Source: a bacterium (GTDB lineage: Bacteria; Planctomycetota; UBA1135; GCA-002686595). Taken from it: DNA of 35,550 nucleotides. A program made the translations under genes and the position numbers. Positions 25,731 to 33,773 of this stretch are shown here, in pieces. The stretch is from contig JAUIEE010000004.1 of assembly GCA_030428965.1 (NCBI GenBank), forward strand, positions 1 to 35,550, written 5' to 3'. Every line of letters begins with the position of its first letter. Positions within the stretch are counted from its first letter, which is position 1. The notes under the pieces were generated by a model. That model saw only the letters and a list, made by a program, of their open reading frames with translations, ran no database searches and was not told where the DNA came from.

Positions 25731-25883
25731 CAGGACTGCGGTCTTCCCCCGCTTCGGAGCTCTTCGGCACCCGGAGCTTTTCACCAGAAAGCGCTGGGGC
25801 CTTGCGCGCAAAGAGTCGAGGAACGCCCCGTGTTCCTCTGCTCCCCGTTCCACCGGTCGACCTCGACCCAAGGCCTTGTGCCC

Positions 25884-26663
25884 ATGGTTTCCACCCGCTC
25901 GCTTCGTCTCGGCTTTCTCTGCCTGATCCTCTCGCCCCTGTTCGCGGCCTGCTCCAGCGCGCCGGTCCGCACGACCGGCCCCGAGGCTCCGCCTGCCCCC
26001 GCCCTGGCGCGCGGCGTCGAGGCCCATGCGAGTGAAGCCTCGGCCTCCCGCCAGGATCGTCGCTCCCGCCGACGCAGCGACGAGGGCATCGCGAACTCGA
26101 CCGGATACACGATCGGCGTGGCCGGTCAGCAGATCCGCGTGACCGGGGAGTTCGACGGAGACGAGGCTCTCGTCGGGCCCGATGACGTGATCGTGATTCC
26201 GGACCTCGATTCGGACACGGGCTACAAGGCCTCGGTGGGCTACCGCTGGCGCAGCAGCGCCTTCGAGCTCTCGGTGGAGGCCGTCGAGCACGACGGGGAC
26301 TTCGGCGGACTGCCGGCCGACACGACCTTCTATTCGATCAACGCCACCTGGCGCGAGTACTTCTGGGTCAAGAGCTTCCTGCAGCCTTACGGTCTGTTCG
26401 GAATCGGCGTGGTGCGCGGTGACATCGACGACGGTTCGAGCGACGGCATGACCACCGAAGACGCCACCCTCGACGGGATCCAGGTGCAGGTGGGCGCCGG
26501 CCTGGCGCTCTACGTCCTGCGCCACCTCTCCTTCGACGTCTACGGGCTCTACCGTTTCGTGCGCTTCATGGAAGCGGACGGCATCGGCGGGAACCTGCCG
26601 ATCGGCGAGAACCTCGAGGGGGACAGCTGGGTGCTAGGTGTCGGGGCGACGCTGATCTTCTAG
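25884..26663 (+). CDS. Lipoprotein / outer-membrane beta-barrel-like protein
   Basis: MVSTRSLRLGFLCLILSPLFAACSSAP lipoprotein signal; alternating beta-rich pattern (GYKASVGYRWRSSAFELSVEAVEHDG...) ending GVGATLIF with terminal Phe. Confidence 0.75.
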   Translation: MVSTRSLRLGFLCLILSPLFAACSSAPVRTTGPEAPPAPALARGVEAHASEASASRQDRRSRRRSDEGIANSTGYTIGVAGQQIRVTGEFDGDEALVGPDDVIVIPDLDSDTGYKASVGYRWRSSAFELSVEAVEHDGDFGGLPADTTFYSINATWREYFWVKSFLQPYGLFGIGVVRGDIDDGSSDGMTTEDATLDGIQVQVGAGLALYVLRHLSFDVYGLYRFVRFMEADGIGGNLPIGENLEGDSWVLGVGATLIF

Positions 26664-26672
26664 GCCGATCGG

Positions 26673-28115
26673 CTACGCGTCCTCTTCCTCTTCTCGCTGC
26701 TTCTTTCGCAGCTCTTCGATGCGTAACTGGGTGGGCAGGCCCGGGTTGACCTTGGCGGCCTCTTCGTAGGCGCGGATGGCGGCGTCCCAGCGACCCTGGA
26801 GGCCCAGGGAGTAGCCCAGGTTGAAGTGGGCCATGGCGAACTTGGGGTCGAGCACGGTCGCTGCCCGCAGGTGCTGGCTCGCTTCCTCCACGCGCTCGAG
26901 CTGCAGCAGGGAGACGCCCCAGGAATGGTGGCTCTGGGCGTTGAGCTCCTGCTCGGCGTAGGCGCGCTCGAAGATGCGCACGGCCTGGTCGGCCTGGCCC
27001 AGGCTCGAGAGCTCGTTGGCCATCATGAGCATGGCGACGAAGTTCGTGCCGTCCTTGCGCAGGACCTCGGAGAGCAGCCTCAGGGCCTCCTCGCTCTTCT
27101 TGCGCGGACGGTTGAGGTAGATCTGGGCGATGAGGACCTTGGCATCGAGCAGGTCGGGGTCTTCCTCGGAAATGCGCAGGCATTCCTGCAGCGCTTCGTC
27201 CACCTGGCCCGTGTGATAGAGGGCGTAGGCCAGGGAGTAGCGCACGTCGGTGCTGCCGGGGCGACCCCGGAGGTAGTCCTGGATGTCGGGGATCGCGTCG
27301 GCGAAGCGACCCTCCGCCATGGCGTGCTCGGCGCGGTGCATCGCATCGTGGGAGGAGGAGGCCTGGTTCAAGACCTCGTCGCGCACGCGGTCCTGGTCGT
27401 CGAGGCCGCGGGACTGGGCCTTGGTGCGCTCCGCGACCTTGCGGGCCAGCTCCGGTTTGCCGGTTTGCATGTAGGCCCGGGCCAGGGCCGTGTTGACCGC
27501 GCGCTCCTCGGGGGCCTTGGCGGCGGCCTTGAGCAGGTGGGTCAGGGCCTGTTCCGCCTCTCCCAGGTTGAGCAGCGCCTGCCCGAGTCCCAGCTCCGCG
27601 GCCGGGTAGTCGGCCTTGAGCGCGAGGGCCTTGGAGAAGGCTTGACGCGCTTCATCCAGCCTTCCGTAGCGACCGAAGCAGTTGCCGCGGTGCAGGTGGA
27701 GAGGAGGGTAGTAGGGATCGAGCTTCTCGGCCGTCGCGTAGAGGGCCAGCACCGCGTCGATCTCGCCGCCGACGATGTCGGCCACCCGGGCTCGCATGTA
27801 GGCGTAGTCGAAGCTCTTGGGGGCGATGCGCGCGGCCTCGGCGTAGCAGCGCTCGGCTTCCTCGAACAGCTGGCGCGCGTCGAACAGAGCCCCCAGGCGC
27901 GCCCAGTTTCCGGCCCGCGCGGGGTTGGCGCGCACGTCGTCCTGGGCGTGCCGCAGGGCGTCCAGGGACTCCTTCTTCATCCCCGTGGTGTCGACGTCGG
28001 GGATCTCGACCGGGGCCTTCTTGGCCTTGGCCTCGGACTCCTCCTGGGCCCAGGGCGACACTCCGTGGCCCAGGACGAGCGCGCAGGAGCCGACGAGGAC
28101 GAGCAGCCGCTTCAC
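26673..28115 (-). CDS. Tetratricopeptide repeat protein, exported
   Basis: GTG start MKRLLVLVGSCALVLGHGVSPWAQ; multiple TPR units such as YYPPLHLHRGNCFGRYGRLDEARQAFSKALALKADYPAA. Confidence 0.88.
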   Translation of the reverse strand: MKRLLVLVGSCALVLGHGVSPWAQEESEAKAKKAPVEIPDVDTTGMKKESLDALRHAQDDVRANPARAGNWARLGALFDARQLFEEAERCYAEAARIAPKSFDYAYMRARVADIVGGEIDAVLALYATAEKLDPYYPPLHLHRGNCFGRYGRLDEARQAFSKALALKADYPAAELGLGQALLNLGEAEQALTHLLKAAAKAPEERAVNTALARAYMQTGKPELARKVAERTKAQSRGLDDQDRVRDEVLNQASSSHDAMHRAEHAMAEGRFADAIPDIQDYLRGRPGSTDVRYSLAYALYHTGQVDEALQECLRISEEDPDLLDAKVLIAQIYLNRPRKKSEEALRLLSEVLRKDGTNFVAMLMMANELSSLGQADQAVRIFERAYAEQELNAQSHHSWGVSLLQLERVEEASQHLRAATVLDPKFAMAHFNLGYSLGLQGRWDAAIRAYEEAAKVNPGLPTQLRIEELRKKQREEEEDA

Positions 28116-29872
28116 CGGGCCTTGCCCTCGCCGCGCAGGACGGTGATCTCGCGATCGAAGCCGGGGACGTCGAAGGTCTCGACGAGGCCGTCCGGCCATT
28201 CGACCTCCAGGCTCGCCTTGCCCCCGGCCGCCTCGTCCGGGACGCCGAACAGAAGACGCGGGTCGTTGCTCGTCAGGTAGCTGTAGGCGCGCGAGACGGT
28301 TCGGATCCAGCTCCGCTCGCCGCAGGTGAGCTTGGTCTTGGCTCCGATGGCGTAGCGCTTGAGCCGGGGATCGCGCACGACGACCCGCAGCCACTTGCCC
28401 CTGCGGGGCGAGTCGTTGCGGTAGAGGCGAGCCCTGGAGTCGATGTTGCCCACCGCCACGTCCGTGTCCCCGTCGTTGTCCCAGTCGGCCACCGCCACGG
28501 CGCGGCTCACCTCACGCAGGCGTCCGAAGTCCGGCTCGCTGCGAGGTTCGAACTGAGCGCCGCCGGCGTTGACGAAGACCAGGTTGCGCTCCGCGTAGAA
28601 GCACCAGGGGTCGGGCATGTCGAAGGGCGGTTCGACTTCACCTCGGGTGACCCGCCCGTTGACGACGACCAGGTCCAGGTCGCCGTCGAGCTCGAGGTCG
28701 AGGGGCGCCGTGCCGAAGCCGGTGTAGGTCTTGCTGGGTGTGCCCAGGCCGCTCTGGCCGGTGGCGTCGGCGAAGCCCATGCCCGGACCGATGTTGCGGT
28801 AGAAGGTGTTCGTCTCGCGCGTCAGGTGGGTCATGAACAGGTCGTACAGCCCGTCGTTGTCGAAGTCCTCCGACAGGACGCCCATGCCCGCCTCGTGCTG
28901 GCCGTGCATGTTGAAGGCGACGCCCAGGACCACGGCGTCGTCGACGAACGTGCCGTCCTGCTGGTTGATCCACAGGTGGTTCTCGTAGGTGTCGTTGGCA
29001 ACGAACACGTCGGGCCAGCCGTCGTCGTTGAAGTCCCGCACGACGACCCCCAGGCCGGCGGCGGCGGCGCTGTTCAGTCCGGCTGCCTCGCTCACGTCCT
29101 CGAAGGTGCCGTCCCCGAGGTTGTGCAGCAGGATGTCCGACTCCGGGTCGAAGGTCGTGGGGCCGCAGAAGTCGAGGCGGTCGGCCTGGTCGAAGCAGCG
29201 CTGGGAAGGCTTGAAGTAGACGTACTGGATCACGTAGAGGTCCAGGTGCCCATCCCGATCGTAGTCGAGGAAGGCGGCGGAGGCGGAGAAGCGCCCGGGC
29301 AGGTCGCCCGAGTCGCGGCTGACGTCCTCGAAGCGCTCGCCCTTCCGGTTGGCGAAGAGCTGGTTGGGGCCGAAGTTGGTCAGGAAGACGTCCGGGTAGC
29401 CGTCGTTGTGGACGTCGCCCACGGCGGCGGCGATGCCGTAGCTCTTGCCGACCAGGCCCAGGGCCCCCGGCTGTTCGGTCAGCTGTCCGTTGCCCTCGTT
29501 GCGGTAGAGCGCGTTCTCGGCTCCCTCACGGTCGACCCCGCGGGTCGGGTCGGAGCCGGCGTGCATCAGGTACAGGTCCTGGTCGCCGTCGTTGTCGTAG
29601 TCCAGGAAGGCGATGCCGCTTCCGAGCATCTGGGTCGTGCAGCGCTGCTCCGTCGGGCCCGCGACATGACGAAAGGTCAGGCCGCTGGCGTCGGTGACCT
29701 CGGTCAGCCAGGTCCCTTCGGACGGTGCCGTCAGGGGGGCGGCAGGGGACTCGGCCGCAGGTGCCTGGGGGCTCGGCGCGGGCGCCTTGTCGCCGCAGGA
29801 TGCCGCCGAGCAGCCGAGCAGCGCGATCCAACCGATCTCGCGTGAAGTCAGGGACAGGTGCGGCAGTCTCAT
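28112..29872 (-). CDS. CRTAC1 family protein (FG-GAP/VCBS repeats plus ASPIC/UnbV C-terminus), lipoprotein
   Basis: Lipobox GCSAASC; GIAFLDYDNDGDQDLYLMHAGSD, VAVGDVHNDGYPDVFLTNFG, AAFLDYDRDGHLDLYVIQYV; C-terminal IGAKTKLTCGERSWIRTVSRAYSYLTSNDPRLLFGVP. Confidence 0.92.
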   Translation of the reverse strand: MRLPHLSLTSREIGWIALLGCSAASCGDKAPAPSPQAPAAESPAAPLTAPSEGTWLTEVTDASGLTFRHVAGPTEQRCTTQMLGSGIAFLDYDNDGDQDLYLMHAGSDPTRGVDREGAENALYRNEGNGQLTEQPGALGLVGKSYGIAAAVGDVHNDGYPDVFLTNFGPNQLFANRKGERFEDVSRDSGDLPGRFSASAAFLDYDRDGHLDLYVIQYVYFKPSQRCFDQADRLDFCGPTTFDPESDILLHNLGDGTFEDVSEAAGLNSAAAAGLGVVVRDFNDDGWPDVFVANDTYENHLWINQQDGTFVDDAVVLGVAFNMHGQHEAGMGVLSEDFDNDGLYDLFMTHLTRETNTFYRNIGPGMGFADATGQSGLGTPSKTYTGFGTAPLDLELDGDLDLVVVNGRVTRGEVEPPFDMPDPWCFYAERNLVFVNAGGAQFEPRSEPDFGRLREVSRAVAVADWDNDGDTDVAVGNIDSRARLYRNDSPRRGKWLRVVVRDPRLKRYAIGAKTKLTCGERSWIRTVSRAYSYLTSNDPRLLFGVPDEAAGGKASLEVEWPDGLVETFDVPGFDREITVLRGEGKAR

Positions 29873-29989
29873 GGAACGGCTGAGGGAATTGGGGACAGAC
29901 CCGTTGGCGGCCAGCCTTCCATTCTAGGACAAGGCCGAGGGCCTCGGAAACTCTCGAAGGCCCGTCCTCTGACGTTCCGTCCGCGATCC

Positions 29990-31216
29990 TCAGGAGTTCG
30001 TTGCCGCGAGGGCGTGCAGGAACCCGTCGGCGCTCTCCTGGTACAGGGTGCCGTCCGGTCCGATGGCCGGCGAGGCCCACAGGGTCGCGTCCGTCTCGTA
30101 GCTCCAGAGCAGTTTACCCTCGAGTGACACGGCGTAGAGCGTGCCCTCCGAGCTGCCGAAGTAGAGGGTGCCGTCGTTGCCGATCGTGGGGGAGGCGTAG
30201 ATGGCGCCGTTGGTCTTGAAGGACCACTTGACGACGCCGTGTCGGTCGAGGGCGTAGAGCCGGGCGTCGTCCGAGCCGACGTAGATGGTTCCGTCGTGAC
30301 CGATGGCCGGCGAGGAGCGAATGCGTCGGCCCGTGGTGTAGGTCCAGCGCATGGTTCCGTCCGGGTCGATGGCGTGCAGCTTGCCGTCGCCGCTCCCCAC
30401 GTAGATCGTGCCGTCGGACGAGATGGCCGGGGAGGAGTAGTCGATCGGGCCCTCGGTGTCGTAGGTCCACTTCAGGGTCCCGTCCGGGTTCAGGGCGAAG
30501 AGGGCCAGGTTGCGGCTGCCCACGTAGATCGTGCCGTCCTGGGCGATGGCCGGCGAGGACCAGTAGATCGAGCCGCCGGTGGGGAACTTCCAGAGCAGCT
30601 CCCCCTGGGAATCGACGGCGTACAGGTAACCGCGGTTCTGGGTCTTGTCCCCGCTACCGAAGTAGATGATCGTCTCGCCCTCTTCGTTCTTCCACAGGGC
30701 CGGGGAGGAGCCGATCGGGCTCTCCGCCTTGAACGTCCAGCGCCGGATCCCGTCCGCTCCCATGGCGTGGAAGAGCTCGTCGCCGCCTCCGACGTAGATG
30801 GTCCCGTCCTCGCCGATGGCGGGGGTGGACCAGATCTCGGCCCCCGTCAGGTAGAGCCACTTCTCCTTGCCGTCGGGGGCCAGGGCGCGCAGGACACCTT
30901 CGCCGCTGCCCGTGTAGAGCGTGCCGTCGCCCGCGATGGAGAGGGAGGAGACCCAGCTGCCGGTCTCGAGCTTCCACTTCGACGAGGCGGAGCGAGGGCC
31001 GCTGAACGGACTGCGACGGCAGTGGGTCGGGTCGCCACCGAACATCCACCAGGCTCCCTTCGGAGCTCCCCGAGTCACGATCAGGTCGGTCCCCGGCGGA
31101 TCCTGGGGTGTTCCGAAAGCCGTGGGCTGGGTCATACAAACCACGGCAGCGCCGAGCAGGATCGGTCCCAGAGGGCGCAGACGCATACCGGGAGCGCTAG
31201 GCAGAAATCGTTTCAT
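29990..31216 (-). CDS. PQQ-binding-like beta-propeller repeat protein, secreted
   Basis: Signal-like N-terminus MKRFLPSAPGMRLRPLGPILLGAAVVC; repeated SSPAIxxDGTIYVGSxDxxLxAxxxDG units. Confidence 0.9.
   Translation of the reverse strand: MKRFLPSAPGMRLRPLGPILLGAAVVCMTQPTAFGTPQDPPGTDLIVTRGAPKGAWWMFGGDPTHCRRSPFSGPRSASSKWKLETGSWVSSLSIAGDGTLYTGSGEGVLRALAPDGKEKWLYLTGAEIWSTPAIGEDGTIYVGGGDELFHAMGADGIRRWTFKAESPIGSSPALWKNEEGETIIYFGSGDKTQNRGYLYAVDSQGELLWKFPTGGSIYWSSPAIAQDGTIYVGSRNLALFALNPDGTLKWTYDTEGPIDYSSPAISSDGTIYVGSGDGKLHAIDPDGTMRWTYTTGRRIRSSPAIGHDGTIYVGSDDARLYALDRHGVVKWSFKTNGAIYASPTIGNDGTLYFGSSEGTLYAVSLEGKLLWSYETDATLWASPAIGPDGTLYQESADGFLHALAATNS
30030..30960. repeat. Intragenic tandem repeats (about 120 bp, about 40 aa) encoding beta-propeller blades
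   Basis: Recurring gt(g/t)ccgtc....gatggccggcgaggac-like segments near 30049, 30169, 30286, 30406, 30532, 30800 and 30928. Confidence 0.75.
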
Positions 31217-31289
31217 GGTCGAACGGGTCCCTTCCCCTGCGGGCCCGCTCGAGTCTCCCTCCGTTCGTGGAGCAACCCGCGGGGCCGCG

Positions 31290-31299
31290 TGGGTATAAT
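31290..31299 (+). promoter_or_regulatory. Candidate -10 element TATAAT
   Basis: Perfect TATAAT at 31294-31299 in a GC-rich gap, 36 nt before ATG 31336; no good -35. Confidence 0.4.
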
Positions 31300-31335
31300 C
31301 GGCTGCCCGCCCTAGGCCCTCTGAGAGCAACTGCC

Positions 31336-31668
31336 ATGGATGATTCGACTGCGAGTAAGTCTACCGTGAAGCCCGCCGCCGCCACGACGGAGAACCGCTC
31401 CTTCATCGACCTGCTGAAGAGTCTGATCGGGAAGCCCATCACCCTCGTGATCCCCGAGTCCTACGAGGACGCACCCGTCGGGCACCAGATCCGTGCCGGC
31501 TTCAACCGGGCCAAGCCGATCTCGGTCGGAAACGACTACCTCGTCTGCGTTACCGAGTACGTACACTCCGGCAAGGAGTCCGGCAAAGAGCCGGTCAAGC
31601 AGTACATCCCGGTCAACCAGATCAAGCGCATCAGCATCCTGAAGAGCGATCGCCTCGTGCACCTGTAG
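31336..31668 (+). CDS. Small hypothetical protein, possible Sm/Hfq-like fold
   Basis: MDDSTASKSTVKPAAATTENRSFIDLLKSLIGKPITLVIPES...NDYLVCVTEYVHSGKESGKEPVKQYIPVNQIKRISILKSDRLVHL; well-placed ORF behind TATAAT. Confidence 0.7.
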   Translation: MDDSTASKSTVKPAAATTENRSFIDLLKSLIGKPITLVIPESYEDAPVGHQIRAGFNRAKPISVGNDYLVCVTEYVHSGKESGKEPVKQYIPVNQIKRISILKSDRLVHL

Positions 31669-31734
31669 GCTGCACGGGCAGCCCTCGCCTACCGGGTGGG
31701 ATTGCTCGGTCCGGGCCCGTAGGCTCGCGCGCCG

Positions 31735-33753
31735 ATGAAAGGCGTTTCTCTGGCCGCCGTGCTCCTGGGCCTCGCGACCGCTCTTCTCTACTGGCAGAGC
31801 GTCGGCCACGACTTCGTCAACTACGACGACGACGTGTACGTGACCGCGAACCCCATGGTGCGCGCCGGCTTGGCCTCGGAGAGCGTTGCCTGGGCCTTCA
31901 CCACGTTCCACGCCGCCAACTGGCATCCGCTGACCTGGCTCTCCCACATGCTGGACGTGGAGCTCTTCGGGCTGGAGCCCGGGGGGCACCACCGAACGAA
32001 CGTGCTGTTGCACGTTGGAGTGGTGCTGCTCCTGCTCGCCTCCCTGGTGCGCATGACCCGCCGCCCCTGGCCCAGCTTCTGGGTGGCCGGGATCTTCGCC
32101 CTGCACCCCCTGCGGGTGGAGTCGGTCGCGTGGGTCTCCGAGCGCAAGGACCTCTTGTGCGCCGTGGCCTGGATGCTCGCCCTGTGGTTCTACGCGGGCT
32201 GGGCGCGGGAGAGGCGCAAGGGCGCCTACCTGGCCGTCCTCCTGTGCCTGGGCTTCGGGCTTCTCTCCAAGCCCATGATCGTGACCCTGCCCTGCGTGCT
32301 CCTGCTGCTCGATCTCTGGCCCCTAGAACGTTGGCGCGCGGAAGGGGCACGGACCCTCATCCTGGAGAAGCTGCCGCTGTTCGGTCTGGTCGGAGTCTCC
32401 AGCTGCATGACCCTGTGGGCCCAGGGGGAGGGGGGAGCGATCGCGGCCCTGCAGGGGCTGAGCGTACCGGAGCGCGCGGCCAACGCGGCCTTGGCCTACG
32501 GCCAGTACGTCTGGAAGAGCCTGGCACCGACGGGGTTGGCCGTCTTCTACCCCCATCCGGCGGTCCTGGCCGGTGAGGACTTCTCCTGGTTCGGCGGCAA
32601 GGCCGTGGGCGTCCTCGCGGGACTCCTCGCGCTGAGCGCGTTGGCCCTACGGTGGCGGGCCACGGCGCCCGCCTTCCTCGTGGGCTGGCTGTGGTTCCTG
32701 GGGACCTTGGTGCCCGTCATCGGTCTCGTCCAAGTCGGACATCAGGCCTGGGCGGATCGCTACAGCTACCTGCCTTGCATCGGGCTGGCGATCGCCATCG
32801 GGTTCAGCGTCGAGCGGGCCGTGGACCTCGGGCGCTTGCCCCGCCGGCCGGTGATCGGAGCGGGACTCACGAGCCTGGTTGCCGTCGCCTTCCTGACCTC
32901 GGCCCAGCTTCCTCACTGGGCCGACAGCGTTCGTCTCTGGGAGCGCGCCCTGGCCGTGACCGAGAACAACTACCTCGCGCACTACAACCTGGGGCTGGCC
33001 CTCGAGGAGCAGGGGGAGGCGGCCGGCGCCCGGGAGCACTACGCCCGGGCCGTGCGCATCCATCCGGGCTACGGCGACGCCCACTACGCCCTCGGGCTGC
33101 TGGAGCTGCGCTCCGGCCAGCTTGCCGCCGCCGAGCGCTCGCTGCGCGCCGCCGTGGAGGCGGACCCGGCTCTGGCCGCGGCCCACGGAAGCCTGGGACT
33201 GCTCGAGCGTCAGCGCAACGATCCTGCCGCGGCGATCGAGCACTACCGGCGGGCCCTGGAGCTGCAGCCCGATCTGGTCGAGACGCGCAACAACCTGGGC
33301 AGCGCCTTGATCGCCCAGCAGGACTTCGATGGGGCGGAGAAGGAGCTGCGCCTGGTTCTCGAGCGGGACCCGGACTTCGTCCAGGCCCGTTTGAACCTGG
33401 CCCTCCTGCACGAGCGCCGCGGGGATTTCGCCCGGGCGATCGAGGGCTATCGGCAGGCCTTCCGTCAGGGGACGCCCCATCCGCTGGCGGCGGACAAGCT
33501 CGCCCGCCTCCTGCTCGCGAAACCGGGGGCGACGGTGGCCGAGAAGGAAGAGGCCCTGGAGCTCGCCCGCTACGCCCTGCAGGAGACCGGCGGAGGAAGC
33601 GCCGGCCTGGAGCTCCTGGCCCGCTGTCACGCGGCTCTGGGACAGTTCGAACAGGCCGTCGAGTGGCAAGGGCGAGCCCTGGAGGCAGCACCTGCCGCCC
33701 GAAAGGAAGCGCTGGGAGCCCAGCTCGAACGCTATCGTTCCGGAGGGCTCTGA
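31735..33753 (+). CDS. TMTC-like GT-C glycosyltransferase with C-terminal TPRs
   Basis: Multi-TM N-terminus with GHDFVNYDDDVYVTANP, NWHPLTWLSHMLDVELFG, ALHPLRVESVAWVSERKDLL; C-terminal TPRs. Confidence 0.85.
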   Translation: MKGVSLAAVLLGLATALLYWQSVGHDFVNYDDDVYVTANPMVRAGLASESVAWAFTTFHAANWHPLTWLSHMLDVELFGLEPGGHHRTNVLLHVGVVLLLLASLVRMTRRPWPSFWVAGIFALHPLRVESVAWVSERKDLLCAVAWMLALWFYAGWARERRKGAYLAVLLCLGFGLLSKPMIVTLPCVLLLLDLWPLERWRAEGARTLILEKLPLFGLVGVSSCMTLWAQGEGGAIAALQGLSVPERAANAALAYGQYVWKSLAPTGLAVFYPHPAVLAGEDFSWFGGKAVGVLAGLLALSALALRWRATAPAFLVGWLWFLGTLVPVIGLVQVGHQAWADRYSYLPCIGLAIAIGFSVERAVDLGRLPRRPVIGAGLTSLVAVAFLTSAQLPHWADSVRLWERALAVTENNYLAHYNLGLALEEQGEAAGAREHYARAVRIHPGYGDAHYALGLLELRSGQLAAAERSLRAAVEADPALAAAHGSLGLLERQRNDPAAAIEHYRRALELQPDLVETRNNLGSALIAQQDFDGAEKELRLVLERDPDFVQARLNLALLHERRGDFARAIEGYRQAFRQGTPHPLAADKLARLLLAKPGATVAEKEEALELARYALQETGGGSAGLELLARCHAALGQFEQAVEWQGRALEAAPAARKEALGAQLERYRSGGL

Positions 33754-33773
33754 GAAGTCGGGGCCGGTCCGCC

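Noticed and set aside
32652-33773. N-terminal extension of the second TMTC-like ORF
   Set aside because: Overlaps the first TMTC-like gene in another frame; the true start is the ATG at 33774.
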